A stretch of DNA of 41,479 nt from Stenotrophomonas maltophilia (GCF_013464485.1 NZ_RAUX01000052.1:1-41479), one strand, 5' to 3'; positions 24,262 to 33,606 are shown, counted from the first letter of the stretch. The notes: generated by a model from the sequence alone, not told the origin. Numbers and translations are program-made.

Positions 24262-24852
24262 TCAGGGTGCGGCGTGCGCGCCTTCCGAGGTGGCGGCCGG
24301 GGCCAGCCGATCGGACAACGCGTCGTTGCGGTAGAAGGTGTAGGACAAGGTGATCGTCTTGATTTCCGGCGGCAGGTCCGGATCGACGATGAAGCGCACC
24401 GGCATGTCGCGCTTCTCGCCTGCCTGCAGCGTCTGCGCGGTGAAACAGAAACATTCGGTCTTGCTGAAGAAGCCCGATGCGCGCGCCGGCGCAACCGAAG
24501 GCACTGCGCTGCCGACCACCGCCTGCTGGCTGTCGTTGCGGGCGAAGTACAACGCTTCGTTGAGTTCGCCTGGCACCACGTCCATGGTCAGCTGCTCGGG
24601 ATGGAACGACCACGGCAGCCGCGAATTGACGCCGCCATCGAACTCCACGCGCACAGTGCGCTTGCCTGCCGCGGCGCCGGTACTGGCTTCGCTGCCGGGG
24701 CCGCGCTCCAGGCGCACACCGAACACCTTCTCGCAGGCGATGCGGTACAGCGGCACCAGCGAGAAGGTCAGCAGGAACACCGCCACCGCCACACCGATCA
24801 GGCGCGGCAGCCCGGCGCTGCGTGACGGGGTGCTGGCCGGCGCCTCGCTCAT
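24262..24852 (-). CDS. ctaG: Cytochrome c oxidase assembly protein CtaG/Cox11
   Basis: This 196-aa protein has one N-terminal helix (about 17-36), the conserved [14 protein letters not shown] with Cys40, and a periplasmic immunoglobulin-like domain with the copper-binding motif ECFCF (Cys134, Cys136) followed by [17 protein letters not shown]. It delivers copper to the CuB site of subunit I. The ATG at 24852 overlaps the end of the small assembly gene (stop at 24849), a 4-nt overlap typical of translational coupling. Confidence 0.94.
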   Translation of the reverse strand: MSEAPASTPSRSAGLPRLIGVAVAVFLLTFSLVPLYRIACEKVFGVRLERGPGSEASTGAAAGKRTVRVEFDGGVNSRLPWSFHPEQLTMDVVPGELNEALYFARNDSQQAVVGSAVPSVAPARASGFFSKTECFCFTAQTLQAGEKRDMPVRFIVDPDLPPEIKTITLSYTFYRNDALSDRLAPAATSEGAHAAP

Positions 24853-25094
24853 CGGCCGATCACCCCGCTGAGGATGAAACCGGCGTAGACCAGTACGGCG
24901 ATGGCGCCGACCCACAGTGCGGTGCGCCTGGCGCGTTGGCGCTGCTGCTCGATGCCGTGGCTCTGGCTGTCGCTCTGGTAGAGCCGACTGTTAGTCGGCT
25001 GCACTTCACGAGTCGACTGACAGTCGACTCTACCGAAGGCTTCAGCCGAGCATGGCTCGGCTCTACACGGGGCAATCGGGGTCTCGTTATGCAT
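24849..25094 (-). CDS. Small cytochrome oxidase assembly protein disrupted in frame by SMAG repeats
   Basis: The 81-aa reading frame ends with a basic stretch and one helix, [31 protein letters not shown]. This is the usual form of the small one-helix protein between coxA and ctaG. The start MHNETPIAP has GAGG upstream and begins 9 nt inside the end of coxA (overlap). The middle, about residues 10-39, is translated from a double SMAG element (24978-25067), so it is Arg/Ser/Cys-rich and unlike a real domain. Without it the protein would be about 50 aa. No ATG or GTG in frame follows the repeat, so the product probably includes it, or the start has been lost. Translation is inferred. Confidence 0.6.
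   Translation of the reverse strand: MHNETPIAPCRAEPCSAEAFGRVDCQSTREVQPTNSRLYQSDSQSHGIEQQRQRARRTALWVGAIAVLVYAGFILSGVIGR
24978..25067. repeat. Double SMAG element inside the small cox gene
   Basis: The elements are GTAGAGCCGACTGTTAGTCGGC (starting at 24978, followed by a spacer), AGTCGACTGACAGTCGACT with CTACC, and GCCGAGCATGGCTCGGCTCTAC (ending about 25066). The element lies wholly inside the open frame and does not break it. Confidence 0.85.
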
Positions 25095-25102
25095 GCCCCA
25101 CC

Positions 25103-26710
25103 TCAATGCGTGATGTCGTCATGGGCCAGATCCCCCGGGCGGATGGTCGGCGGCGTGGTGAAGGTGTGCGCCGGTGCCGGTGACGGCAGCGTCCACTCCA
25201 GGCCACGCGCGCCCTCCCAGCTGCGGGCTTCGGCCTTTTCACCATTGCGCAGCGACGACAGCAGGATCGCCGCCATCATGAACGGCGTGGCGAACATGCC
25301 GAACGCACCGATCGAGCTGATCAGGTTCCAGTCGGCGAACGCCACGCTGTAATCGGGAATGCGGCGCGGCATGCCGGCCAGGCCGAGGAAGTGCTGGGGG
25401 AAGAACAGCAGGTTGACGAACACGATCGACCACCAGAAGTGCACCTTGGCCCACTTCTCGCTGTACATGCGCCCGGTCCACTTCGGCCACCAGTAGTACA
25501 CCGCGGCGATCAACGCGAACACCGCACCGGTCACCAGCACGTAGTGGAAGTGGGCCACCACGAAGTAGGTGTCGTGGTACTGGAAGTCCGCTGCCACGAT
25601 GGCCAGCATCAGCCCGGAGAAACCACCAATGGTGAACAGGATGACGAAGGCCACCGACCACAGCATCGGCGCCTCGAAGGTGAGCGAGCCGCGCCACATC
25701 GTGCTGACCCAGTTGAACACCTTCACGCCGGTTGGGATCGAGATCAGCATGGTGGCGAACATGAAGTAGATCTCGCCGCCCAGTGGCATGCCCACGGTGA
25801 ACATGTGGTGGGCCCAGACGATGAACGACAGGAACGCGATCGCGGCAGTGGCGTACACCATCGCCTGGTAGCCGAACAGCGGCTTGCGGCTGAAGGTCGG
25901 GATGATCTCGCTGACCACGCCGAAGGCGGGCAGGATCATGATGTAGACCTCGGGGTGCCCGAAGAACCAGAAAATGTGCTGGTACATCACCGGGTCACCG
26001 CCACCGGCGGCATTGAAGAAGCTGGTGCCGAAGAACTTGTCGGTCAGCAGCATGGTGACCGCACCGGCCAGCACCGGCATCACCGCGATCAGCAGGAACG
26101 CGGTGATCAGCCAGGCCCAGCAGAAGATCGGCATCTTCAGCAGGTCGATGCCCGGCGCGCGCATGTTCAGCACGGTGGCGATGATGTTGATCGCGCCCAT
26201 GATCGAGCTGATGCCGGCCACGTGGATGGCAAACACGCTGAAGGCGACGTTGTAGCCACCCTGCAGCGACAGCGGCGGGTACAGGGTCCAGCCACCGGCC
26301 GGTGCACCACCGGGCAGGAACAGGGTCAGCAGCAGCAGGCTGAAGGCGACCGGCAGCAGCCAGAACGACCAGTTGTTCATGCGCGGCAGCGCCATGTCCG
26401 GCGCGCCGATCTGCAGCGGGATCATCCAGTTGGCCAGGCCGACGAAGGCCGGCATCACGCCACCGAAGATCATCACCAGTGCATGCACGGTGGTCATCTG
26501 GTTGAAGAATTCGGGCTTGACGAACTGCAGGCCCGGCTGCGCCAGTTCGGCACGGATCACCACGCTCATCGCCGCACCGATGATGAACATGATGAAGCTG
26601 AACCCCAGGTACAGCGTGCCGATGTCCTTGTGGTTGGTCGAGAAGAACCAACGCTCGAAGAAGCTCTGGTGGTGATGGTGATCGTCGTGCCCAACTGCCG
26701 AGTGCGCCAT
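25103..26710 (-). CDS. ctaD: Cytochrome c oxidase subunit I (aa3)
   Basis: This 535-aa, 12-helix haem-copper oxidase subunit has low-spin haem ligand His76 (TTVHALVMIFGG). The CuB site is His252 in GHPEVYI, with the Tyr256 crosslink and the A-family Glu254, plus His301-His302 in AHHMFTVG. The distal HFHYVLVTG block carries the last haem ligands. It reduces O2 to water and pumps protons. The frame is open to 26740, but the ATG at 26710 begins MAHSAVGHDDHHHH; this His-rich start lies before the conserved FFSTNHKDIGTLY. The cluster and motifs leave little doubt. Confidence 0.97.
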   Translation of the reverse strand: MAHSAVGHDDHHHHQSFFERWFFSTNHKDIGTLYLGFSFIMFIIGAAMSVVIRAELAQPGLQFVKPEFFNQMTTVHALVMIFGGVMPAFVGLANWMIPLQIGAPDMALPRMNNWSFWLLPVAFSLLLLTLFLPGGAPAGGWTLYPPLSLQGGYNVAFSVFAIHVAGISSIMGAINIIATVLNMRAPGIDLLKMPIFCWAWLITAFLLIAVMPVLAGAVTMLLTDKFFGTSFFNAAGGGDPVMYQHIFWFFGHPEVYIMILPAFGVVSEIIPTFSRKPLFGYQAMVYATAAIAFLSFIVWAHHMFTVGMPLGGEIYFMFATMLISIPTGVKVFNWVSTMWRGSLTFEAPMLWSVAFVILFTIGGFSGLMLAIVAADFQYHDTYFVVAHFHYVLVTGAVFALIAAVYYWWPKWTGRMYSEKWAKVHFWWSIVFVNLLFFPQHFLGLAGMPRRIPDYSVAFADWNLISSIGAFGMFATPFMMAAILLSSLRNGEKAEARSWEGARGLEWTLPSPAPAHTFTTPPTIRPGDLAHDDITH

Positions 26711-26772
26711 TGCAAAACACCTCTCAGAATCGGTTGTCACCGCGGCCGCAGCAGGCGGCCACGGGCGTTACA

Positions 26773-27738
26773 TCACGCGCCGCTGGCTGCGGTGGCAGGT
26801 GCGCTGCCGGCTTCAGCGGCGGCAGGGGCAGCCGGCGCTTCGCCCGCCGGTGCAGCCGGTGCAGTCGGTTCGGCCGGTGCCGCAGGCGTTGCCGGCGTGG
26901 CCGGTGGCGCCGGCTTGCGCTGCGCCAGCCACTGCTTGAACTCCTCCTTGGACACCGCCTCGACCACGATCGGCATGAAACCGTGGTCCTTGCCGCACAG
27001 TTCGGCGCACTGGCCGCGGTACACGCCGGGCTGCTCGATGCTGGTCCAGGCTTCATTGATGAAGCCGGGGATGGCGTCCTGCTTCCAGCCCAGCGCCGGC
27101 ACCCACCAGGCGTGGATCACGTCGTCGGAGGTGATGACGAAGCGGACCTTGGTATCAACCGGCAGCACCAGGCGGTTGTCGACATCCAGCAGGTAGTGCG
27201 GATGGCTTTCGCGGGTCGGCACGACGCCACTCTGCCGCACGCGGTCGGACTCGCGGTCCAGGCGGCTGGTGAAGGTGACGTTCTCGCCAAGGTATTCGTA
27301 CTTCCACATCCACTGGTAGCCGGTGACCTTCACCGTCATCTCGGCATCGCGGGTGTCGTACATCTTGATCAGGTTGGCCGTGGCCGGCCATGCCATCACG
27401 ATCAGGATGATCACCGGGATGACCGTCCAGATCACCTCGGCCTTGGTGTTGTGGCTGAAGGTGGCGGCGACCGCACCCTTGGATTTGCGGAACTTGAACA
27501 TGGCGTAGGCCATCGCGCCGAACACGATGACGCCGATCACCGTGCAGATGATCAGCGAGAGATTGTTCGACTCCCAGGCCAGGCGCGAGGTCTGGGTCAC
27601 CCCCTTGCCCATGTTCAGCTGCCACGGTTTCGGATCGGCCGCCTGGGCCCAGGCCAACGCCGGCATCAGTCCCCCGGTCGCCAGCATCGCGGCGACCGCG
27701 TTCACGCACTTCGTGCCCCACCTGCTGCTTTGCTTCAT
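26773..27738 (-). CDS. coxB: Cytochrome c oxidase subunit II
   Basis: This 321-aa protein has a signal peptide (to about residue 32), two membrane helices (about 60-82 and 103-124) and a cupredoxin domain. The CuA ligands are His209 (DDVIHAWW), Cys244, Cys248, His252 and Met255 in CAELCGKDHGFMPI. It takes electrons from cytochrome c. There is no fused cytochrome c domain. Instead, residues about 275-321 form an Ala/Pro-rich tail, probably a flexible periplasmic extension. It starts 12 nt after the DUF2244 gene and ends 62 nt before ctaD. Confidence 0.95.
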   Translation of the reverse strand: MKQSSRWGTKCVNAVAAMLATGGLMPALAWAQAADPKPWQLNMGKGVTQTSRLAWESNNLSLIICTVIGVIVFGAMAYAMFKFRKSKGAVAATFSHNTKAEVIWTVIPVIILIVMAWPATANLIKMYDTRDAEMTVKVTGYQWMWKYEYLGENVTFTSRLDRESDRVRQSGVVPTRESHPHYLLDVDNRLVLPVDTKVRFVITSDDVIHAWWVPALGWKQDAIPGFINEAWTSIEQPGVYRGQCAELCGKDHGFMPIVVEAVSKEEFKQWLAQRKPAPPATPATPAAPAEPTAPAAPAGEAPAAPAAAEAGSAPATAASGA

Positions 27739-27749
27739 TGCCTAGACCC

Positions 27750-28226
27750 TTAGCGTCGTCGGTTGCCGCCATCGCTGGCGGCGAGCAAGCTTTCAAGTGT
27801 CTCTGCGAGCGTCTGACGTTCGGCCGGCGCGAGGAAACTCCCCACCTCCACCTGCCGGCCGCTGGATGCCAGCCGGACCCTCTCGTCGTCGGTGAGCAGG
27901 CGCACCCAGTGGGGGTGGGCCCGGAACACCGGCGATCCACCGGGTACGGGGATGACCTCCACGTACGCCGGCACTACCCGGATCTCCTCCTGCCGTTCAC
28001 CGCTGCGCCACAAGGCACGCAGCGCCGCCGCCAGCACCAGGCTGTACAGCAGCGCGAACAGGGGGGCGAATGCATTGCCGGCCAACCACCCGAGGGCGGA
28101 CACCAGCCACATCGCACCCGACAACACGGTGAACAACAGGACGAACTGCCGGGCATCGAGCGCCCGTGGGGGACGCAGCCGCAGCTGCGTACCTGACCCA
28201 TCCGGAGCTGGAAGCACCTCGATCAT
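27750..28226 (-). CDS. DUF2244 domain integral membrane protein
   Basis: This 158-aa protein has two adjacent membrane helices (about 27-72). A PPRALDARQFVLLFTVLSG lead-in precedes them, and a cytosolic C-terminal domain has the family features: HPHWVRLLTDDERVRLASSGRQVEVGSFLAPAER. DUF2244 members commonly sit directly upstream of coxB; their role is unknown but probably tied to oxidase assembly. The frame is open to 28325, but the ATG at 28226 fits the family. It is the first gene of the minus-strand cox operon and is divergent from putA. Confidence 0.88.
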   Translation of the reverse strand: MIEVLPAPDGSGTQLRLRPPRALDARQFVLLFTVLSGAMWLVSALGWLAGNAFAPLFALLYSLVLAAALRALWRSGERQEEIRVVPAYVEVIPVPGGSPVFRAHPHWVRLLTDDERVRLASSGRQVEVGSFLAPAERQTLAETLESLLAASDGGNRRR

Positions 28227-28313
28227 GTCGCAACCGCGTTCCTGCCGCGGGAAACGTCTCGATGGTAGCCCTGCCCTCTCGCCGGTAGCAAGGGTGCATT
28301 CACACTTTTTCCG

Positions 28314-28439
28314 ATGCTGCAACACAGCATGAGGTCGGCGGCACGAATGACGAATTCAGCACAAAATTGCCCAGGTTTGCTGAACACGCCGAATCCACCA
28401 TGGCTAGGGGCTATCAGCCCTTCATGAAGGTGTCTGCTG
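28314..28439. promoter_or_regulatory. TGCTG half-site array between the cox operon and putA
   Basis: Inverted repeats with TGCTG/CAGCA arms are ATGCTG-N5-CAGCAT (28314-28330) and TTCAGCA-N16-TGCTGAA (28355-28384). A further TGCTG lies at 28435 and a perfect palindrome CCTTCATGAAGG at 28419-28430. These are candidate operators for a proline-responsive regulator; no regulator gene is nearby. The rest of the 274-nt gap shows nothing I can name. Confidence 0.4.
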
Positions 28440-28500
28440 GGCACTTCCGAAGGGCGCAAAAATGATTAAAATCGCCAAGTTTTCCACTGGCCGGACCGGC

Positions 28501-31500
28501 ATGAACGCACCCTCCTCCTCCCCTGCCGCCAGCGACGCCCCGCGTCCCGGCGCGCTGCTGTCGCCGGAACTGCCGGCGCCCCCCAACCCGTTCCGCCAGG
28601 CCATCACCGATGCCTGGTTGAAGGACGAGGCCAGCCACGTGCGCGAGCTGCTGGCGCAGGCCCGCCTGCCCGCCGAGGAACAGGCCAAGGTGCAGGCGCT
28701 GGCCGCCGACCTGGTCGGCCGCGTGCGCGTGCGCGCCAAGGACCAGGGCGCAATCGAAGCCTTCATGCGCCAGTACGATCTGGGCAGCGAGGAAGGCGTG
28801 CTGCTGATGTGCGTGGCCGAGGCGCTGCTGCGCATTCCGGACCAGGACACCACCGACAAACTGATCCGCGACAAGCTGGCCGATGCCGACTGGGAAAAGC
28901 ACCTGGGCGGCAGCGACTCGGTGCTCGTCAACGCCTCCACCTGGGGCCTGATGCTGACCGGCAAGCTGGTGCAGATGAACGATGCCACCCGCGCCGATGC
29001 CCCCAGCGCGTTCAAGCGCCTGGTCGGCCGCGTCGGTGAGCCGGTGGTGCGCCTGGCCGTGCGCCAGGCGATGAAGATCATGGGCCACCAGTTCGTGATG
29101 GGCCGCACCATCAGCGAAGCGCTGTCGCGCTCGCACAAGGGCGACAACGCCAGCTACCGCTACTCGTTCGACATGCTGGGCGAAGGCGCGCTGACCATGA
29201 AGGACGCGCTGCGCTACCTGGAAGACTACCGTCGTGCGATCCACGCCATCGGCGGCGATCACAAGGCACGCGGCGGCCGTCCGGACGGCGACGTCAACAA
29301 CGCGCCGGGCATCTCGATCAAGCTGTCGGCGCTGTACCCGCGTTACGAGCACGCCAAGCGCGAGCGCGTACTGAAGGATCTGGTGCCGGGCGTGCTGGAA
29401 CTGGCACAGCTGGCCAAGAGCTACGGCATCGGCTGCACTGTCGACGCTGAAGAATCCGACCGCCTGGAACTGTCGCTGGACATCATCGAGCAGGTGTTCT
29501 CCGACGCATCGCTGGCCGGCTGGGATGGCTTCGGTGTGGTCGTGCAGGCCTACCAGAAGCGTACCCCGTACACGATCGACCACCTGGCCGACATGGCGCG
29601 CCGCGCCGGTCGCCGCCTGCAGGTGCGTCTGGTCAAGGGCGCCTACTGGGATGCCGAGATCAAGCGCGCGCAGATCGAAGGCTATCCGGGCTACCCGGTG
29701 TTCACCCGCAAGCAGAACACCGACGTCTCCTACCTGGCCTGCGCCAAGCGTCTGTTCACCCATGCCGATGCGATCTACCCGATGTTCGCCACGCACAACG
29801 CGCACACCATCGCCGCAGTGCGCAGCATCGCCAACGGCGGCGTATACGAGCACCAGAAGCTGCACGGCATGGGCGATGACCTGTACGCCGAAGTGGTGCC
29901 GGCCGACCGCCTGGGCCTGCCGTGCCGCGTGTATGCGCCAGTCGGTTCGCACGAAGACCTGCTGCCGTACCTGGTGCGCCGCCTGCTGGAAAACGGCGCC
30001 AACTCCAGCTTCGTCAACCGCATCACCGACGAGCGCGTGCCGATTGCCGACCTGATCCGCGATCCGGTCGAGATGGTGTCCTCGTTCGCCTCGATCCCCC
30101 ACCCGAAGATCCCGCTGCCGGTTGACCTGCTGCGCAGCCAGAACCACGACAGGAAGAATTCCATGGGCGCCAACCTCGCCAACGACAACGAACTGCGCGC
30201 CCTGGCCGAGCAGATCAACGCGGCAGTGAAGCCCTGGCAGGCCGCCCCGCTGGTGCCGGGTGCCACCCCGGCCGGCGCCGCGCTGCCGGTGACCAACCCG
30301 GCCGATACCCGCGAAGTGGTCGGCCAGTGGCAGGCCGTCGATGCTGCCACCGTGCAGAAGGCGCTGGCCAATGCCGTGGCCGCGCAGCCGGCCTGGAACC
30401 GCACTCCGGCCGCCAGCCGCGCCGCCATCCTCGAGCACGCCGCCGACCAGCTGGAAGCGCGCATGCCGGAGTTCATGGCGCTGTGCGTGAAGGAAGCCGG
30501 CAAGAGCCTGCCCGACAGCATTGCCGAAGTGCGCGAAGCGGTGGACTTCCTGCGCTACTACGCCAAGCAGGCGCGCGAGCAGTTCAGCCACGCCGAGAAG
30601 CTGCCCAGCCCGACCGGTGAATCCAACGAGCTGCAGCTGCATGGCCGCGGCGTGTTCGTCTGCATCAGCCCGTGGAACTTCCCGCTGGCGATCTTCTTGG
30701 GCCAGGTGGCCGCCGCACTGGCCGCCGGCAACAGCGTCATTGCCAAGCCGGCCGAGCAGACCAACCTGATCGGCTACTACGCGGTGAAGCTGCTGCACGA
30801 CGCCGGCGTGCCGGCCGAAGTGGTGCAGTACCTGCCGGGCGACGGGGCCACCGTTGGTGCCGCGCTGACCGCCGACCCGCGCGTGGCCGGCGTGGCCTTC
30901 ACCGGCTCCACCGAGACCGCCCGTGCGATCAACCGCGCCATGGCCGCACGTGACGCCGCCATCGGCGTGCTGATCGCCGAGACCGGCGGCCAGAATGCCT
31001 TCATCGCCGATTCCTCGGCGCTGCCGGAACAGCTGGTCAAGGACGCGATCGGTTCGGCGTTCACCTCCGCCGGCCAGCGCTGCTCGGCCGCGCGCGTGCT
31101 GTTCGTGCAGGACGACATCGCCGACAAGGTGATGACCATGCTGGCCGGTGCGATGAAGGAACTGAAGGTCGGCAACCCGGGCCTGCTGTCCACCGACGTC
31201 GGCCCGGTGATCGATGCCGACGCGCTGAAGATCCTGCAGGACCACGCAGAGCGCATGGACCGCGAAGCACGCCTGATCGCCGCCGCCGAACTGTCCGCCG
31301 AAGCGGCCAACGGCACCTTCTTCGCACCGCGTGCGTATGAACTGAAGGATCTGGGCCAGCTGCACAAGGAAATCTTCGGGCCGGTCCTGCACGTGATCCG
31401 CTGGAAGGGCGACCAGCTGGATGCGGTGATCGACCAGATCAACGCCACCGGCTACGGCCTGACCCTGGGCGTGCATTCGCGCATCGACGAAACCGTCGAC

Positions 31501-31719
31501 CGCATCAGCAACGGCGTCCACGTCGGCAACGTCTACGTCAACCGCAACCAGATCGGTGCGGTGGTGGGCGTGCAGCCGTTCGGCGGCCAGGGCCTGTCCG
31601 GCACCGGCCCGAAGGCCGGCGGCCCGCACTACCTGCTGCGCTTCGCCACCGAGAAGACGGTGACGGTGAACACCACCGCCGCCGGTGGCAATGCTTCGCT
31701 GCTGACCCTGGGCGACTGA
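28501..31719 (+). CDS. putA: Bifunctional proline dehydrogenase / L-glutamate-gamma-semialdehyde dehydrogenase
   Basis: This 1072-aa PutA has a proline dehydrogenase (FAD) half with [16 protein letters not shown] and [20 protein letters not shown]. The aldehyde dehydrogenase half has [32 protein letters not shown] and the catalytic Cys in [15 protein letters not shown]. Proline becomes glutamate with channelled P5C. It lacks the N-terminal ribbon-helix-helix of E. coli PutA, so it cannot be an autorepressor; regulation must come from elsewhere. The start is uncertain: the ATG at 28501 (MNAPSSSP) fits the family, while the ATG at 28462 would add 13 residues. Hairpin 31743-31770 ends the transcript. 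Confidence 0.95.
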   Translation: MNAPSSSPAASDAPRPGALLSPELPAPPNPFRQAITDAWLKDEASHVRELLAQARLPAEEQAKVQALAADLVGRVRVRAKDQGAIEAFMRQYDLGSEEGVLLMCVAEALLRIPDQDTTDKLIRDKLADADWEKHLGGSDSVLVNASTWGLMLTGKLVQMNDATRADAPSAFKRLVGRVGEPVVRLAVRQAMKIMGHQFVMGRTISEALSRSHKGDNASYRYSFDMLGEGALTMKDALRYLEDYRRAIHAIGGDHKARGGRPDGDVNNAPGISIKLSALYPRYEHAKRERVLKDLVPGVLELAQLAKSYGIGCTVDAEESDRLELSLDIIEQVFSDASLAGWDGFGVVVQAYQKRTPYTIDHLADMARRAGRRLQVRLVKGAYWDAEIKRAQIEGYPGYPVFTRKQNTDVSYLACAKRLFTHADAIYPMFATHNAHTIAAVRSIANGGVYEHQKLHGMGDDLYAEVVPADRLGLPCRVYAPVGSHEDLLPYLVRRLLENGANSSFVNRITDERVPIADLIRDPVEMVSSFASIPHPKIPLPVDLLRSQNHDRKNSMGANLANDNELRALAEQINAAVKPWQAAPLVPGATPAGAALPVTNPADTREVVGQWQAVDAATVQKALANAVAAQPAWNRTPAASRAAILEHAADQLEARMPEFMALCVKEAGKSLPDSIAEVREAVDFLRYYAKQAREQFSHAEKLPSPTGESNELQLHGRGVFVCISPWNFPLAIFLGQVAAALAAGNSVIAKPAEQTNLIGYYAVKLLHDAGVPAEVVQYLPGDGATVGAALTADPRVAGVAFTGSTETARAINRAMAARDAAIGVLIAETGGQNAFIADSSALPEQLVKDAIGSAFTSAGQRCSAARVLFVQDDIADKVMTMLAGAMKELKVGNPGLLSTDVGPVIDADALKILQDHAERMDREARLIAAAELSAEAANGTFFAPRAYELKDLGQLHKEIFGPVLHVIRWKGDQLDAVIDQINATGYGLTLGVHSRIDETVDRISNGVHVGNVYVNRNQIGAVVGVQPFGGQGLSGTGPKAGGPHYLLRFATEKTVTVNTTAAGGNASLLTLGD

Positions 31720-31742
31720 TCACCCGGTTGATGCATTGAACG

Positions 31743-31770
31743 AAAAACCCCGCGGAAGCGGGGTTTTTTG
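31743..31770 (+). terminator. Intrinsic terminator after putA
   Basis: An AAAAACCCCGC stem, a GGAA loop and GCGGGGTTTTTT follow the putA stop by about 24 nt. Confidence 0.9.
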
Positions 31771-31781
31771 TGCTTCTTCCT

Positions 31782-31839
31782 GTAGAGCCGAGCCCACGCC
31801 CGGCTTTCCCGGCGTAGCCGAGCGTGGGCCCGGTTCTAC
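31782..31839. repeat. SMAG pair overlapping the nadR-like stop
   Basis: There is a GTAGAGCCGAGCCCACGCCCGGC unit, then an inverted unit ending TTCTAC at 31839. The stop of the minus-strand nadR-like gene (TAG, 31836-31838) lies inside its GTAG. Confidence 0.75.
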
Positions 31840-32909
31840 AGCGGCAGGACGACACTGAACCGGCTGTCCGCACGCATGGCCAACTCGTGCTGCACCCTCG
31901 CGATGCGCGCTTCCAGGTCGCCTTCCAGCGGCACATATTCGACACCCTCGGCCTGCAACTGCGCCAGATACCACGCATGCTGCTGCGCCCGGAACGCCTC
32001 ACCCACGCGCGTGCCATCCTGGTCGAACGGGATATCCGGTGCGCACAGGAACAGCAGGTCGTAGCGTCGTTGTGCCGCCTGCCGCAGCGGTTCCGGTACC
32101 GTACCGAACATCCAGCCGCTGTAGCCCAGCGTCACCAGCGGCGTGGTATCGCAGAACAGCCAGCGATGCGCGCGCCGCGCGGCCTCGTCTTCGTGCTGCG
32201 GCTGTGTCATTGCGATGTGCAGCAGATCTTCGGGCAGCAGTTCACCGCCCCGCTGCTCCCACAGCGCACGGCCATACTCCGGCACCCAGGCCGTCTGCAG
32301 GCGCTCGGCCAGCACACGCGCCAGCGTGGTCTTGCCGCTGGATTCGCCACCGATGAAGGCCACGCGCTGCACATAGCCGGCATACACCTCCGGCGCGAGT
32401 CCATGGCGATGGGCATGTGGATCGGCGCGCAGCTGCGTGCCGCAGGGCTGGTCGAGCTCACGCGCGCGCGACAAACGGTCGTGGCGCACCGGCGCGCCAA
32501 AGTGCGCCGCCAGCGCCTGCGCAAAGCCATCGCCGTAATCCTCGCCGGTGAATACCGCCTGCACCGGTCCACCCAACAGGTGCTGGCACAGCCAGGCGGT
32601 GAACGCGCGCTGCACCCACTCGCTGTCGCTGTCCTGTGGCAACACGCAGGGTGGCAGACCGTGCTTGACGCACATGGCGGCAAGCCGCGCGTCATCCAGC
32701 ACCACCACCGTCGCCTGCGGGAAGCGCGCACGCAGCCAGCGCTCGCGACGTGCGGCGCTGTAGCCGGCGAAGCCCGGCTGCGACCAGCCGACCACCAGCA
32801 ACTGCCGGCAGCGCGCGGCGGCGAAGTCGATCAGACGCTCATGGCCGCGGTGCAGGGGGCAGAACTTGCCCACCACCAGGCCGCGCTCGGCGCGCTCAGG
32901 CAGCGGCAT
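31836..32909 (-). CDS. nadR: NadR-like nicotinamide-nucleotide adenylyltransferase / ribosylnicotinamide kinase
   Basis: This 357-aa protein joins two domains. The N-terminal nucleotidyltransferase has GLVVGKFCPLHRGHERLI (HxGH, His20-His23) for making NAD from NMN. The C-terminal P-loop kinase has VAFIGGESSGKTTLARVLAE (about residue 187) for phosphorylating nicotinamide riboside. The N-terminal DNA-binding HTH of enterobacterial NadR is absent, so it should be a pure enzyme. It overlaps the upstream pnuC by 14 nt, giving an uptake-then-phosphorylation pair for nicotinamide riboside. The TAG stop is supplied by a SMAG element. Confidence 0.9.
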   Translation of the reverse strand: MPLPERAERGLVVGKFCPLHRGHERLIDFAAARCRQLLVVGWSQPGFAGYSAARRERWLRARFPQATVVVLDDARLAAMCVKHGLPPCVLPQDSDSEWVQRAFTAWLCQHLLGGPVQAVFTGEDYGDGFAQALAAHFGAPVRHDRLSRARELDQPCGTQLRADPHAHRHGLAPEVYAGYVQRVAFIGGESSGKTTLARVLAERLQTAWVPEYGRALWEQRGGELLPEDLLHIAMTQPQHEDEAARRAHRWLFCDTTPLVTLGYSGWMFGTVPEPLRQAAQRRYDLLFLCAPDIPFDQDGTRVGEAFRAQQHAWYLAQLQAEGVEYVPLEGDLEARIARVQHELAMRADSRFSVVLPL

Positions 32910-33495
32910 CGGCCGCCGGGACCTCGGCGCGCATCAGGTTGCGCCAGTGGCGCAATGCCACCAGTGCATTGATCCAGAAGCCCACGTACAGGATCGAAGT
33001 CAGGTGCAGGCCACGGCTGTAGTACAGGGGCACCGCAACGGTGTTGACCAGCAGCCACACCCACCACGATTCCAGCTTGCGCCGCATCATCAGGATCTGC
33101 GCGATCACACTCAGCACCAGCACTGCCGAATCGATGTAGGGCGCGTAGGCGTTGGTCAAGCGGGTCAGCATCCAGCCATAGCCGAAGGTCGCCAGCACCG
33201 CCAGCGGTGCCAGCCAGGCCCAGGCACGCGCTCGCAGCGTGGTGATGGGTAGCGGCGCACCGTGATCGCCGCGCAGCCACTGCCACCAGCCCAGCACGCT
33301 GATGGCGATGAAGAAGAACTGCAGCACCATGTCCGCGTACAGGTGTGATCGCTCGAACACGGCGGCAAACAGCGTGCAGCCGACGATACCCAGCCACCAG
33401 GTGTGCACGTTGTTGCGCCCGGCCAGCAGGATCGAGCCGGCGACGGCGATGTTGGCGGCCAGCTCCAGCTGGAAGTTCGGGTCGGACAGGTTCAT
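32896..33495 (-). CDS. pnuC: Nicotinamide riboside transporter PnuC
   Basis: This 199-aa protein has about seven membrane helices with family patterns: LELAANIAVAGSILLAGRNNVHTWWLGIVG at the N-terminus, YADMVLQFFFIAISVLGWWQW in the middle, and RRKLESWWVWLLVNTVAVPLYYSRGLHLTSILYVGFWINALVALRHWR split over the last helices. PnuC takes up nicotinamide riboside by facilitated diffusion, trapped by the downstream NadR kinase. The ATG at 33495 starts MNLSDPNFQLE. The gene is upstream of nadR in the same transcript. Confidence 0.9.
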   Translation of the reverse strand: MNLSDPNFQLELAANIAVAGSILLAGRNNVHTWWLGIVGCTLFAAVFERSHLYADMVLQFFFIAISVLGWWQWLRGDHGAPLPITTLRARAWAWLAPLAVLATFGYGWMLTRLTNAYAPYIDSAVLVLSVIAQILMMRRKLESWWVWLLVNTVAVPLYYSRGLHLTSILYVGFWINALVALRHWRNLMRAEVPAADAAA

Positions 33496-33552
33496 CGCGC
33501 TATTGTCATCGATCCGCGCGCTACGTTGGCAACCCGGTGGATTCCGGAAAAG

Positions 33553-33580
33553 AAAGGCCCCGCTTGCGCGGGGCCTTCCG
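33553..33580. terminator. Intrinsic terminator of fadL
   Basis: The stem AAGGCCCCGC / GCGGGGCCTT is followed on the minus strand by TTCTTTTCC, right for the fadL transcript. Confidence 0.85.
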
Positions 33581-33606
33581 TTTACTGCGTCAGGCCGAGG
33601 CCTGGA

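Noticed and set aside
24860-25075. Alternative minus-strand frame in the small cox gene
   Set aside because: It is a different frame that lacks the conserved helix; the residues are Arg/Ser/Thr-rich REP translation.
28462-28500. Extra 13 residues at the start of PutA
   Set aside because: MIKIAKFSTGRTG has no family support. It contains a TTAAAAT that could be part of a promoter, but no good -35 was found, so it stays open.
28414-31629. Minus-strand open frame of 1071 codons
   Set aside because: It is antisense to putA, with composition typical of a shadow frame and no recognised domain.
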